A stretch of 64,000 nucleotides of DNA, taken from Pseudomonas sp. MYb185 (GTDB taxonomy: Bacteria; Pseudomonadota; Gammaproteobacteria; Pseudomonadales; Pseudomonadaceae). The stretch spans positions 116,231-180,230 of the forward strand of contig NZ_PCQD01000008.1 in NCBI RefSeq assembly GCF_002979975.1, given 5' to 3'. The notes below the pieces were generated by a model. The model was not told the origin of the DNA. It was given only the letters and a program-made list of their open reading frames with translations, and ran no database searches. Of the stretch, positions 1 to 8,500 are shown one piece after another (the first letter of the stretch is position 1; the number at the start of each line of letters is the position of its first letter). Both the position numbers and the translations under genes were made by a program.

Positions 1-301
1 TATCGAACAGGTTGTTGGTCAGCTCCTGCGGCACCAGCCCGATGCGGCTGCGTGCCTTGCGATAGTCACGCACGATGTCGTAGCCATCCACCGTCACCGT
101 GCCGCCACTGGCATTGACGATGCCGCAGATGATACTGATCAGCGTGGTCTTGCCCGCGCCGTTGGGTCCGAGCAGCGCCAGGATCTCGCCCCGGCGGATC
201 TGCAGATCGACCGCCTGCAGCGCCCGGAATCCCGAGGCATAGGTCTTGCTCAGACCGCTGACGCGGATCACCGCATCCACGCCCTCTGTCAGAGCCGACA
301 T
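1..301 (-). CDS. ABC transporter ATP-binding protein (5' part only, runs off window)
   Basis: Reading leftward from the ATG at 301, the first 100 residues are an ABC ATPase N-terminal half. The Walker A motif GPNGAGKT lies at about residues 45-52 and the Q-loop context GLVPQE at about 88-93. The spacing and the wording around the Q-loop resemble the YadG/DrrA-type ATPases that pair with an ABC-2 permease. It would power export of an unknown substrate across the inner membrane, with the permease presumably further left. Its ATG shares one base with the TGA of the GST-like gene to its right (TGATG), so the two are translationally coupled. The signature and Walker B motifs are outside the window. 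Confidence 0.85.
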   Translation of the reverse strand, partial: MSALTEGVDAVIRVSGLSKTYASGFRALQAVDLQIRRGEILALLGPNGAGKTTLISIICGIVNASGGTVTVDGYDIVRDYRKARSRIGLVPQELTNNLFD

Positions 302-1236
302 CAGGCCGCGTCGACCCGGTAGCCCAGCCGCGGGAAATGCACGTGCACCAGACCGGCACGCTCGTCCTCCCGGGCAATGACGATTTCATCCAGCTCCTCG
401 TGGACCAGCCTGCCGGCGACCGGATCGCAGCCGTAATCCACCGCCTGGACGGTCACTTCCTCACCCAGGGTGAACCCACGGGTGCTGACGAAACCGTGTT
501 CGGGCAGCTCCTCCGGGGTGGCATCGCGGGCGATGCGGATGGCCTCCTCCGCGCTCATCTTCACCGGCGCCCCGGCACCGAAATCATTGATCCGCGCCAT
601 CCACGCACGAATATTCGGATAGTCGTCCAGCAGAATCGACACCGCCGCATTGGCCGCCATGAACCACAACGGGTGATACCAGGCCAGATCGGCAATGCTG
701 GGCTCATCACCCAGCAGATACTCGCCGTTGCGATCGAGCTGCATCTCCAGCCGACTCATCAGCACCGGCCATTGGGCCAAGGCCACGTCGGGCTCGGGGC
801 GGCTGGCCGACCCATTGTCGAACAGTGCCTTGCGGTCAGCGACAAACCCCTTGACCACCTCCTGGGGCAGGCCGGTAAAGCGTGCCTCCAGCGCATGCGG
901 CTGGAAGTTGATGGCAATCGAATTCTGGAACAGCACCTGATCCCCAAACTGCGCCAGTGCCGCCGCCACCGCCTCCTGCCCCTCGGGGAACAGCGCAGGC
1001 ACCGCCTTCTCGCGCTCCAGACGGCGGGCGATCAATGCCGTATCACAGTAGATATCCGCCCCTATCTGCAGCACCGGAGTGCGCCGATAGCCACCGGTCA
1101 GGGCAGTGAGATCCGGCTTGGGCATGACCGGCGGAATCAGCACCGAATGCCAGGACAGCCCCTTGACTCCCAGCATCAGGCGGGCTTTCTCGGCGAAGGG
1201 CGATTGCGGATAGTGGTGCAGGATCAGCTCGTTCAT
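301..1236 (-). CDS. Glutathione S-transferase family protein (311 aa)
   Basis: Residues 1-80 form a thioredoxin-like GST N-terminal domain. It opens with a beta strand and a helix beginning [11 protein letters not shown], contains the cis-Pro context RRTPVLQIG, and has the glutathione-contact turn [10 protein letters not shown]. The rest is a helical C-terminal domain with a tail of about 90 residues that is longer than in a classical GST of about 200-230 aa. No catalytic Tyr or Ser can be assigned with certainty, and the substrate is unknown. It is upstream of and coupled to the ABC ATPase gene (TGATG overlap), which may hint at a shared detoxification or export role. That link is inference only. 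Confidence 0.8.
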   Translation of the reverse strand: MNELILHHYPQSPFAEKARLMLGVKGLSWHSVLIPPVMPKPDLTALTGGYRRTPVLQIGADIYCDTALIARRLEREKAVPALFPEGQEAVAAALAQFGDQVLFQNSIAINFQPHALEARFTGLPQEVVKGFVADRKALFDNGSASRPEPDVALAQWPVLMSRLEMQLDRNGEYLLGDEPSIADLAWYHPLWFMAANAAVSILLDDYPNIRAWMARINDFGAGAPVKMSAEEAIRIARDATPEELPEHGFVSTRGFTLGEEVTVQAVDYGCDPVAGRLVHEELDEIVIAREDERAGLVHVHFPRLGYRVDAA

Positions 1237-1339
1237 GACAACCTCAGATCAATACTCGAAGTGGATTCAGCTTAGCTGCTGACGCTCGATTCTGCACCGC
1301 TGGGGGTCCAGATCAAAGGGAATGATGAGGAAGCCGCGG

Positions 1340-1681
1340 TCAGGTCGTCCCCTCCCGCTCTGGCAGGGGATAATCCCCCCTGATCAGTGCTTCCTTGGTT
1401 TTCTTCGCCAGCCGTTTCAGCGCAATTTCCCGCCGCAAGGCATCAGAATGATCGACGCAACTCTGCTGCCAGACCAGCGCCCGCGCCGGGCTGCGATTGA
1501 AGAAACGCGCTCCCCGCTTCCCGCTGACATGTTCCTGGAAGCGGCGCTCGGGATCGGTGCTGATGCCGGTATACAGATGGCCGTTCTCGGCACGCACCAT
1601 GTACACCCACCAGGTTTTCACTGGCGTGGCGGTGTCGGGGCTGTGTTCGTCGGTATCAGACGGCATACTTGGGGCAATCAT
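1340..1681 (-). CDS. Small GIY-YIG nuclease, YhbQ/UPF0213-like (113 aa)
   Basis: A single GIY-YIG domain occupies about residues 22-105. The hallmark is split as WVYMVRA and LYTGIS (the GIY and YIG positions), followed by an R-x3-H segment in RRFQEHVSG and a conserved Arg-Glu-Lys helix ([12 protein letters not shown]). About 20 disordered residues precede the domain. The ATG at 1681 has no good Shine-Dalgarno sequence and ATG 1666 is an alternative. The family is single-domain nucleases of poorly known function, with DNA repair or turnover suggested for YhbQ. The gene is divergent from the asparaginase gene. A second, only distantly similar GIY-YIG gene lies at 2866-3156 on the other side of a repeat array. 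Confidence 0.8.
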   Translation of the reverse strand: MIAPSMPSDTDEHSPDTATPVKTWWVYMVRAENGHLYTGISTDPERRFQEHVSGKRGARFFNRSPARALVWQQSCVDHSDALRREIALKRLAKKTKEALIRGDYPLPEREGTT

Positions 1682-1695
1682 CCTGGGAGAAAGTC

Positions 1696-2178
1696 ATGTT
1701 CGTACAGATCTTCAGCACCGGCGGCACCATCGACAAGGTGTATTTCGACGCACTCAGCGAGTACCAGATCGACGAGCCCATGGCCGGCGAGTTGCTGGAA
1801 CAGGCGCGGGTCGGTTTCGATTATGCCATCGAGTCGCTGGTAAAAAAGGACAGTCTGGAATTGAATGACACCGACCGCGAACTGATCCACGCCAAGGTCG
1901 CCGCCTGCCCCGCCGAGCATATCCTCATCACCCATGGCACCGACACCATGACGGTGACCGCTGCAGCATTGGCCGATATCGACAACAAGGTGATCGTGTT
2001 GACCGGCGCCATGCAACCGGCGCGCTTTCGTGATTCGGATGCGCTGTTCAACCTGGGCTTGGCCATCGGCGCGCTGAATGTCTGCCAGCCGGGCGTATAT
2101 ATCGCCATGAGCGGCAAGGTGTTTGCGGCGGATCAGGTGACCAAGAATCGGCTGGCGGGAAGGTTCGAAGGGCTCTGA
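1696..2178 (+). CDS. Single-domain L-asparaginase-like protein (160 aa)
   Basis: The start is the ATG at 1696, behind GGGAGA at 1685-1690. The protein has the N-terminal catalytic domain of type I/II asparaginases. The first nucleophile motif STGGTIDK is at residues 6-13, the second motif THGTDTMT carries the Thr-Asp pair, TGAMQP follows, and a Lys sits in the motif AADQVTKN where the catalytic Lys of the second triad is expected. The C-terminal half of the usual protein of about 330 aa is absent. Short versions of this kind occur in other pseudomonads as far as I recall, so it may be a genuine one-domain protein. The alternative is a gene truncated by the repeats that begin about 15 bp after its stop. 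Confidence 0.75.
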   Translation: MFVQIFSTGGTIDKVYFDALSEYQIDEPMAGELLEQARVGFDYAIESLVKKDSLELNDTDRELIHAKVAACPAEHILITHGTDTMTVTAAALADIDNKVIVLTGAMQPARFRDSDALFNLGLAIGALNVCQPGVYIAMSGKVFAADQVTKNRLAGRFEGL

Positions 2179-2193
2179 ACATTGAGCACGACA

Positions 2194-2280
2194 AGCCATA
2201 CAGGAGCGCGGCAATCCAGCGGACTCGCCACATACACTGGTACTCCCCATGGATTGCTTCACCTGCGGCTCGCAATGACG
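2194..2280. repeat. Repeat copy 1 (left arm deleted)
   Basis: This aligns with the other copies but lacks about 17 bp carrying the left arm GTCATTGCGAG. The spacer after it is 25 bp shorter than the others. The right arm GGCTCGCAATGACG is intact and is the best complement of the consensus left arm. Confidence 0.8.
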
Positions 2281-2309
2281 GCGGGGAGGAGCCGGTGCCC
2301 AAGGCCATA

Positions 2310-2406
2310 CGTCATTGCGAGCCACGCAGGGGCGCGGCAATCCAGCGGACCCGCCACATACTCTGGTACTCCGCATGGATTGCTTCACCTGCGGCTTGCA
2401 ATGACG
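2310..2406. repeat. Repeat copy 2 (complete)
   Basis: A 97-bp core with both outer arms; the right arm reads GCTTGCAATGACG, with one substitution relative to copies 3 and 4. Confidence 0.85.
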
Positions 2407-2460
2407 GCGGGGAACGGCGAATCCTGTCGACCGGGCCAGGAGCCGGTGCCCAAGGCCATA

Positions 2461-2557
2461 CGTCATTGCGAGCCACGCAGGGGCGCGGCAATCCAGCGGA
2501 CTCGCCACATACACTGGTACTCCCCATGGATTGCTTCACCTGCGGTTCGCAATGACG
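2461..2557. repeat. Repeat copy 3 (complete)
   Basis: A 97-bp core with left arm CGTCATTGCGAGCC and right arm GTTCGCAATGACG, exactly 151 bp after copy 2. Confidence 0.85.
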
Positions 2558-2611
2558 GCGGGGGACGGCGAATCCTGTCGACCGGGCCAGGAGCCAGTGC
2601 CCAAGGCCATA

Positions 2612-2708
2612 CGTCATTGCGAGCCACGCAGGGGCGCGGCAATCCAGGGGACTCGCCACATGCACTGGTACTCCGCATGGATTGCTTCACCTGCGGTTCG
2701 CAATGACG
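2612..2708. repeat. Repeat copy 4 (complete)
   Basis: A 97-bp core exactly 151 bp after copy 3. It is followed at 2719-2743 by a diverged half-unit (GCGAGCCCGAAGGGCGGCAA then TCCAG). Confidence 0.85.
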
Positions 2709-2865
2709 GTGGGGAACGGCGAGCCCGAAGGGCGGCAATCCAGAGGCAACAGCACACAGAGTACTGTTCTGATTAACCATCCTGTTCAATATTTGTGAGC
2801 TGATTCCGGCAATCCCATGCTCGTACAGGATAGGTTCTGCTTTTCATCTCGAAAGCCCCAAGCCC

Positions 2866-3156
2866 ATGAACAGAATGCCTTGCGTTTATATTCTCGCCAG
2901 CAAGAAGAACGGTACGCTGTATGTTGGAGTGACCTCAAACCTGCCGGGGCGGATATGGCAACACAGGGAGAAGGTATTATCCGGTTTCACCGCCCGATAT
3001 GGGGTCGACCGTCTGGTTTGGTTCGAGCCCCATGAGTCGATGGAAGCCGCGATTCTACGGGAAAAGCAGCTGAAGGCCGGCAGCAGGCAGAAAAAGATCG
3101 CATTGATCATCCAGCACAATCCCGAATGGACCGATCTGTATCCTGCGCTGAGGTGA
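2866..3156 (+). CDS. Small GIY-YIG nuclease, second subfamily (96 aa)
   Basis: A single GIY-YIG domain fills the protein: VYILASKKNG then LYVGVTSNL (GIY and YIG positions), the Arg in GRIWQHRE, a Lys-containing segment LSGFTARYG, and the conserved helix with Glu and Arg in AAILREKQLKAG. This is the common uncharacterised GIY-YIG type ending in a W-x-D-L-Y motif (PEWTDLYP), distinct from the YhbQ-like gene at 1340-1681. The start is ATG 2866, with ATG 2875 as the alternative; both have weak ribosome sites. It lies about 120 bp after the palindromic repeat array and points away from it. It converges on tldD. Confidence 0.85.
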   Translation: MNRMPCVYILASKKNGTLYVGVTSNLPGRIWQHREKVLSGFTARYGVDRLVWFEPHESMEAAILREKQLKAGSRQKKIALIIQHNPEWTDLYPALR

Positions 3157-3226
3157 TACTCAGCCTCCCCGCAAGTTGTCCAGTCCATGGCCTGTCGCCT
3201 CACCGGCGCCCTTGATAACCCGCCTC

Positions 3227-4672
3227 TTACGCCCCGGTACCACCCACAGTGATCTGATCGATCTTCAGGGTCGGCTGCCCCACGCCCACCGGCACTGATT
3301 GACCATCCTTGCCGCAGGTACCCACGCCGCTGTCCAGCTGCAGATCATGACCGACCATGGAGACGCGATTCATCACCTCCGGGCCGTTGCCGATCAGCGT
3401 GGCGCCTTTTACCGGGGCGGTGATCTTGCCATCTTCGATGAGATAGGCCTCGCTGGTGGAGAACACGAACTTGCCGCTGGTGATATCCACCTGACCACCA
3501 CCGAGGTTGGCGCAGTAGATGCCCTTCTTCACCGACTTGATGATATCTTCCGGATCGCTTTCGCCGGCCAGCATGTAGGTGTTGGTCATGCGCGGCATGG
3601 GCAGGTGCGCGTAGGACTCGCGGCGGCCGTTGCCGGTAGGCGCCACACCCATCAGCCGGGCGTTGAGCTTGTCCTGGATGTAGCCCTTGAGGATGCCATT
3701 CTCGATCAGCATGGTGCAGTTGGTGGGGTTGCCTTCGTCATCCACGCTCAGCGAACCACGGCGGCCCGGCAGGGTGCCGTCATCGACGATGGTGCACAGG
3801 CTGGAGGCAACCTTCTCGCCCACCCGCCCGCTGTAGGCCGAACTGCCCTTGCGGTTGAAGTCGCCCTCCAGGCCGTGGCCGACGGCTTCGTGCAGCAACA
3901 CTCCCGACCAGCCCGGGCCCATCACCACCGGCATACTGCCGGCGGGTGCGGCGATGGCATCGAGGTTGACGATAGCCTGGCGTACCGCCTCGCGGGCGTA
4001 GGCCATGGCCCGTTCCTCGGCCTCGAAGAAGCGGTAGTCGGTACGCCCGCCACCACCGAAGCTGCCGCGTTCGCGGCGCCCGTTGTGCTCGATGATGACA
4101 CTCACGTTCAGACGCACCAGCGGACGGATATCCCCGGCCCAGGTGCCGTCACTGGCTGCGACCAATATGGTGTCGTGCACACCGCCGAGGCTGATGGAGA
4201 CCTGCGTGATGCGCGGATCGAGGCTGCGGGTGTAGGCGTCCAGGCGTTGCAGAAAACTCACCTTGTCGGCCTGGGCCATGCTGTCCAGCGGGTTGTCCGC
4301 GGCGTACAGCGGCGCGTTGTCGCTACGCTGCCAGGCCTGGACTGCGCCCTGCTGGCCGCTGCGGGCGATCGAGCGCGCAGCGCCAGCGGCCTGGTTCAGC
4401 GCGTTCAGGCGCAGGTCGTTGCTGTAGGCGAAGCCGGTCTTTTCCCCGGACTGGGCGCGCACGCCGACACCATGATCGACATTGAAGCTGCCGTCCTTGA
4501 CGATGCCGTCCTCCAGCACCCAGGACTCGCTGATCTGGTGCTGGAAATACAGGTCCGCGGCATCGACGCCGGGGGCGGAAACCAGTTGCCCCAGCACGCT
4601 GGCGATACTGTCGGCGCCCAACTCGGCCGGCAGCAGCAAGCGGCTTTCAACCTGGGTCAGCAGATTACTCAT
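3227..4672 (-). CDS. tldD: Metalloprotease TldD (481 aa)
   Basis: TldD partners with TldE/PmbA in a cytoplasmic Zn-dependent protease. That complex trims unfolded peptides, matures microcin-type leader peptides and degrades the CcdA antitoxin (family knowledge). The zinc motif HEAVGH is at residues 261-266, in the context [13 protein letters not shown], and the conserved C-terminal region ends with [12 protein letters not shown]. The length fits the family. The ATG at 4672 was chosen because homologues start just there and the upstream extension is unlike a protein; its stop-start gap to the nitrilase gene is 4 bp. The partner pmbA is not in the window and is probably further left or elsewhere. 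Confidence 0.95.
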   Translation of the reverse strand: MSNLLTQVESRLLLPAELGADSIASVLGQLVSAPGVDAADLYFQHQISESWVLEDGIVKDGSFNVDHGVGVRAQSGEKTGFAYSNDLRLNALNQAAGAARSIARSGQQGAVQAWQRSDNAPLYAADNPLDSMAQADKVSFLQRLDAYTRSLDPRITQVSISLGGVHDTILVAASDGTWAGDIRPLVRLNVSVIIEHNGRRERGSFGGGGRTDYRFFEAEERAMAYAREAVRQAIVNLDAIAAPAGSMPVVMGPGWSGVLLHEAVGHGLEGDFNRKGSSAYSGRVGEKVASSLCTIVDDGTLPGRRGSLSVDDEGNPTNCTMLIENGILKGYIQDKLNARLMGVAPTGNGRRESYAHLPMPRMTNTYMLAGESDPEDIIKSVKKGIYCANLGGGQVDITSGKFVFSTSEAYLIEDGKITAPVKGATLIGNGPEVMNRVSMVGHDLQLDSGVGTCGKDGQSVPVGVGQPTLKIDQITVGGTGA

Positions 4673-4676
4673 AAAC

Positions 4677-5525
4677 TCAAGACTCCCTGGTGGCCGGGAC
4701 GATATCGTCGACCGGCACGAAGCGGCAATGCGCGGCAACCGGCATGCGCCCGCGAATGGAATTCAGATGCTGCAGATCGATCTCGCCGCAGATGACGCCT
4801 TCGCCCTGCGGCAGGCAGGCGGTGATCTCGCCCCACGGATCGATCAGGCAGCTGTGACCGAAGGTTTCGCGGCCATTGGCATGCCGGCCACCCTGGTTTG
4901 CCGCGAGGATGTAGCACTGGGTTTCGATCGCCCGGGCCCGCAGCAACACGTCCCAGTGGGCGGCACCGGTCACCGCGGTAAACGCCGAGGGCACCACGAT
5001 CAGCTCGGCACCGTCGCGACGCAGCGCCTGGTACAGTTCGGCAAAGCGTACATCGTAACAGATGCTCAGCCCCAACCGGCCCACCGGGGTATCGATACAG
5101 ACAAAACGATCGCCATAACCGTAGTCCTTCGACTCCCGATAACTGCGCTGATTGTCCGCCACCTCGACATCGAACAGGTGCAGCTTGTCATAGCGCGCCA
5201 CCTCGTTGCCCTGGGCATCCAGCACCAGGCAGCAGGCCATCGCCTTGCCAGCGGCCTGTGCCGGCAGCGGAATGCTGCCAGCGACCAGCCAGATGCCGTA
5301 CTGGCGGGCCTGCTCGGCGAGAAACCGGCGAATCGGTCCGCTGCCGTCATACTCGGCGGCGCCGATCTCCTGCAAGGCGCGGTTACCGAAGGCAGCGAAG
5401 CATTCGGGCAGCAACGCCAGTTGCGCACCCTGCGCGGCGGCTTCGGCAATCAGTCTGGCGGCGGTATCCAGGTTGGCCTGCACATCCGCGCCACTGATCA
5501 TCTGTATGGCGGCAACCTGCGACAT
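4677..5525 (-). CDS. Carbon-nitrogen hydrolase, deaminated-glutathione amidase-like (282 aa)
   Basis: A nitrilase-superfamily amidase with the Glu-Lys-Cys catalytic triad visible: Glu41 ([11 protein letters not shown]), Lys114 ([10 protein letters not shown]) and Cys156 ([12 protein letters not shown]). The LHLFDVEV and [12 protein letters not shown] segments are typical of the Nit1/YbeM group, which hydrolyses deaminated glutathione in metabolite repair. That substrate is inferred from similarity. The start at 5525 follows a good GGAGG at 6 bp. It follows yhdP with one base between stop and start (TGAAATG) and precedes tldD by 4 bp, so the three are co-transcribed. Confidence 0.88.
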   Translation of the reverse strand: MSQVAAIQMISGADVQANLDTAARLIAEAAAQGAQLALLPECFAAFGNRALQEIGAAEYDGSGPIRRFLAEQARQYGIWLVAGSIPLPAQAAGKAMACCLVLDAQGNEVARYDKLHLFDVEVADNQRSYRESKDYGYGDRFVCIDTPVGRLGLSICYDVRFAELYQALRRDGAELIVVPSAFTAVTGAAHWDVLLRARAIETQCYILAANQGGRHANGRETFGHSCLIDPWGEITACLPQGEGVICGEIDLQHLNSIRGRMPVAAHCRFVPVDDIVPATRES

Positions 5526-5526
5526 T

Positions 5527-8500
5527 TCAATCCTCCAGTGCGGCTTTGTCATCGAACGCCCGGTCGAACTCGACCGACGGTTGTTTCCAGTCGCCGCTGA
5601 TGCGGTACTTGACCGAGGCGAAGCGCGCGACGCGGTCGCCGAGAATGCGGTCGACCAGGAACAGTACCCCGCCAATGTGCGGCGCCCCGGCAATGATCGC
5701 CGCCAGCGGCAGGTTGTTGGTTACCGGCAGGGTCACCAGCAGGCCCATGTCGACACGGTCGGCGGGCAGGTCCAGGGTGCCGTCGAGCTGCAGCTTGGCA
5801 CTGGGCCCATCCATCACCAGCGGGGTCATGGTGTGCATCAACCCGTTGGTCATGGCCACCTCTCCACTGAAGGTATCATAGGCGGTGCCCTTGCCGAACA
5901 GATCCGAGAAATCCAGCCGCAGGCGCCGGGTCAGGGTATTGAAATTCAACAGGCCGAATACACGCAGCGCCTCGGCCCCGCTTTCACCACTTTGCAGCAT
6001 GCCGTCTTCGGCCTGCACCGCCAGCGAGCCGGAACTGCGTTTCAGGGCGAACCAGGCCGGCGAGCCGGGCCAGTCCAGACCGAGTTGCGCCTGGAAGGAT
6101 TTACTGGTCACCGTCGGCGCATAACGCCAGGCGCGCAGCACCTGGCCGATATCCGCGGCAGCCAGATTGCCATCGAAGCGGGTGCGCTCGGCATCCCAGT
6201 GCATGCGCCCGTTCAGTTGCAGACCGCCACGCAGGGACAGGTCGATATCCTGGATATCCAGACCCGCTGAACCCGGCTGCAGATTGAAGCGGGTAGCACC
6301 GACCAGATCCTCACCCCAGTACAACTGCTCGATATTCACCTGCATCGCCGGGAGAGTGGCCGGATCGAGCTGCCGGAGCGGATCCTCCGGTACCAGCGGC
6401 TCGATCAGGCCATCAGTGTCCGTGGGCAGTTCGGCGCTGCGGGGAAAGCCCAGGCGCTGCAGGTCAAGGATGATGGGCGCATCATGCATGGCTGGCAGAT
6501 GGATGCGGCCTTGCAGGTCCGGGTGCGCCGAGGTCAGTTCCCAGCCGGCGGCGACCGGCCGCGCGCTGACGCTCAGGTCACGCAGGTCCAGGCCGAAGCC
6601 GGTAAAGTGCCCGGCCTGCACCTGTACCCTGTTCAATAACCGGACCGGCGCCTGCCCCGAAGCGGCGGAGGTGCCGGTCAATGTCTCTGACGGCAGCCCC
6701 CCGGAGGCGAACCACTGCTGCCAGTCCTGCCAGTCGAACTCGTCGAAGCGGGCAGTGATATCGATGCCGCTGCCGGGCGGCTGCTGGGCCAGCCCCTGGC
6801 GATAGCGGATATCACCGGACAGCGCATCGTCCCGCTGCAGCAACAGGCCGCGCAGGTCGTCGCCAAGCTGGAATTGCCAGCGTGAGGTCTCGCCCATGTC
6901 CAGCTGCAGGCGGCTGGGCAGGCTGGCATCCTGCGCCTTGGCCAGCGCACCGGGCAGACTCAACTGGATGCCGCGCAGGTCACTGTTGAGGTTCAGGCGG
7001 CGCAGGTCATCGCCCAGTAGCAGTTCGGCATTCCAGCTGGCGCTGCCCTGTGCCAGCTGTGCCGGCAACGCCGCCAGCAGCGGCCAGCTGCGCAGGTTGT
7101 CTACCCCGTGGGTGCCACTCAGGCGCAGGCGCTGGTTGCCCCCCTGCAGGTCGATGCGTGCAGTGACCGGCTGCTCGAGAAAATGCAGCTTGATCGCTTC
7201 ACTGGTCAGCCCCTTGCCATGGTCATAGTCGAACAGGCCATCGACCTCACGCAGCGGCGCCTGCAGTTGGGGAATATCCAGCCGGTCGGCACGCGCCTGC
7301 AATCGCAGATGCACCTGCGGCTGGTGCTCGCCGCCCAGCGGGATACCCAGTTGCAGGTCACCCTGCAGTTGCCCGCTGCCGCTCCAGCCATGCAGCGGAT
7401 CACCGGTCAGCCGTGCCAGCGGAGTGCCCTGCATCACCTGCAGCCCATCGCCCAGGGGCCCGCTGAGATTGCCGCCGACCTGCAGCTCCAGGGCATGATC
7501 GGCCAGGCGCCCGAGGGTGACACGGACGTCATCCAGTTGCGTCTGCAGCAGCCGGGCCTGCGCCTGGTTGATATCCAGGTCGGCGTTATGCAGATACAGC
7601 GAACCACTGACCTCCTCCAGCGCCGGCCAACCGGGCTGGAAATTCAGGCTGCCCTGCTCCAGGCGACCGAACAGGCTGATCAGCCGTTCCTCGCTGGTCG
7701 CCGTGTGCAGCAACGAGCCCTGATAGGCAAAGATCGCCAGTGGTACCGCACCACTGAGCTGGGAGTCCTGCAACCATTCGATCAACGCCGGCTCCATCGC
7801 CGGGGACAGCGTCGGCAGGTAGTTGGCGTGAAATTCGGCGCGGCTGTCACGCAGGGCCACCCGCAGGTCCATGGTCGGCGTCCCGCCCGGCGGTGGCACG
7901 TGCAGTTGCAGGGTCGCCGAGGCGGCGCCTTCGCTGCCGCGTACCGCCGCCCCAGGCACCGCCAGATGCAGCCCCTGCTGCTCGGACCAGCGCCAATCCA
8001 TCGCCCCGACCAGTGCATCATACTGCCAGCGATTGGGAAACAGCTGGGGCAGGTGCATGCTCCAGTCGCGGGTGTCGACCCGCAATTCACCGGCACTGGG
8101 TGTGCCCGAGACCACACCACTGATACCGGCGAATGCCGGCACCCCTTCCCAGGCCTCGACACTGACCCGGTCCAGGCGCGCCAGCAACGACCAGTCAGCG
8201 AATGCGGCCAGGCCGCCGCCGCTCACCTGCACATCCCGCAGCGTACCCTGCGGCGCCAGGGTGGTGAGAATCTCGGCATCGTCTTCATCGGGGAGCACAC
8301 CCGGCAGCCATGCACCGAGCAACCCCAGCGGTAACTGATCCGCCCGTGCCTGCCACTGGCCATCGCCGGGGCTGCGGGTCAGCTGCAGGCGGGTCGCCGG
8401 CCATGCATCCTCACCCAGGCGCAGGCTCAACTGCTCGATATCCAGGCGCTGCTGGTCATCCTCGAGCCGCAGGTCGAACTGCAGTTGCAGGTCCTGCACT

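Larger units (their letters stand above)
2194..2743. repeat. Tandem array of 151-bp repeats built around a 97-bp palindromic element
   Basis: Complete cores begin at 2310, 2461 and 2612, an exact period of 151 bp, and each core is 97 bp long. Every core starts CGTCATTGCGAGCC and ends with the near-complementary arm, for example GTTCGCAATGACG. Inside the arms is a second complementary pair, CAATCCA and TGGATTG, so a single strand could fold into a long imperfect hairpin. The spacers of about 54 bp between cores are also conserved, so whole units were duplicated. The motif resembles widespread bacterial interspersed palindromes containing GTCATTGCGAG and GCAATCC. No transposase or integrase adjoins it. 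Confidence 0.9.
2179..2865. other. Gene-poor interval holding the palindromic repeat array
   Basis: No convincing gene is seen here. The open frames on both strands are translations of the repeats themselves: the same peptide recurs in each unit, and several frames are open at once because the repeat lacks stops. The interval holds four repeat copies (2194-2708), a degenerate half-copy (about 2719-2743) and about 120 bp of unique sequence leading into the second GIY-YIG gene. Confidence 0.8.

Noticed and set aside
2194..2743. CRISPR array
   Set aside because: Units are 151 bp and conserved across both palindrome and spacer; there are no short repeats with unique spacers and no cas genes.
2182..2789. 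Several overlapping open frames on both strands in the repeat array
   Set aside because: They are translations of the same 151-bp repeat in different frames; each repeats the same peptide and none has a ribosome site or homologue I recognise.
3299..4795. A 498-codon plus-strand frame antisense to tldD
   Set aside because: Shadow of tldD, which has the HEAVGH zinc motif and normal length.
7108..8334. A 408-codon plus-strand frame inside yhdP
   Set aside because: Antisense shadow of yhdP with Gln/Arg/His-biased composition and no domain.
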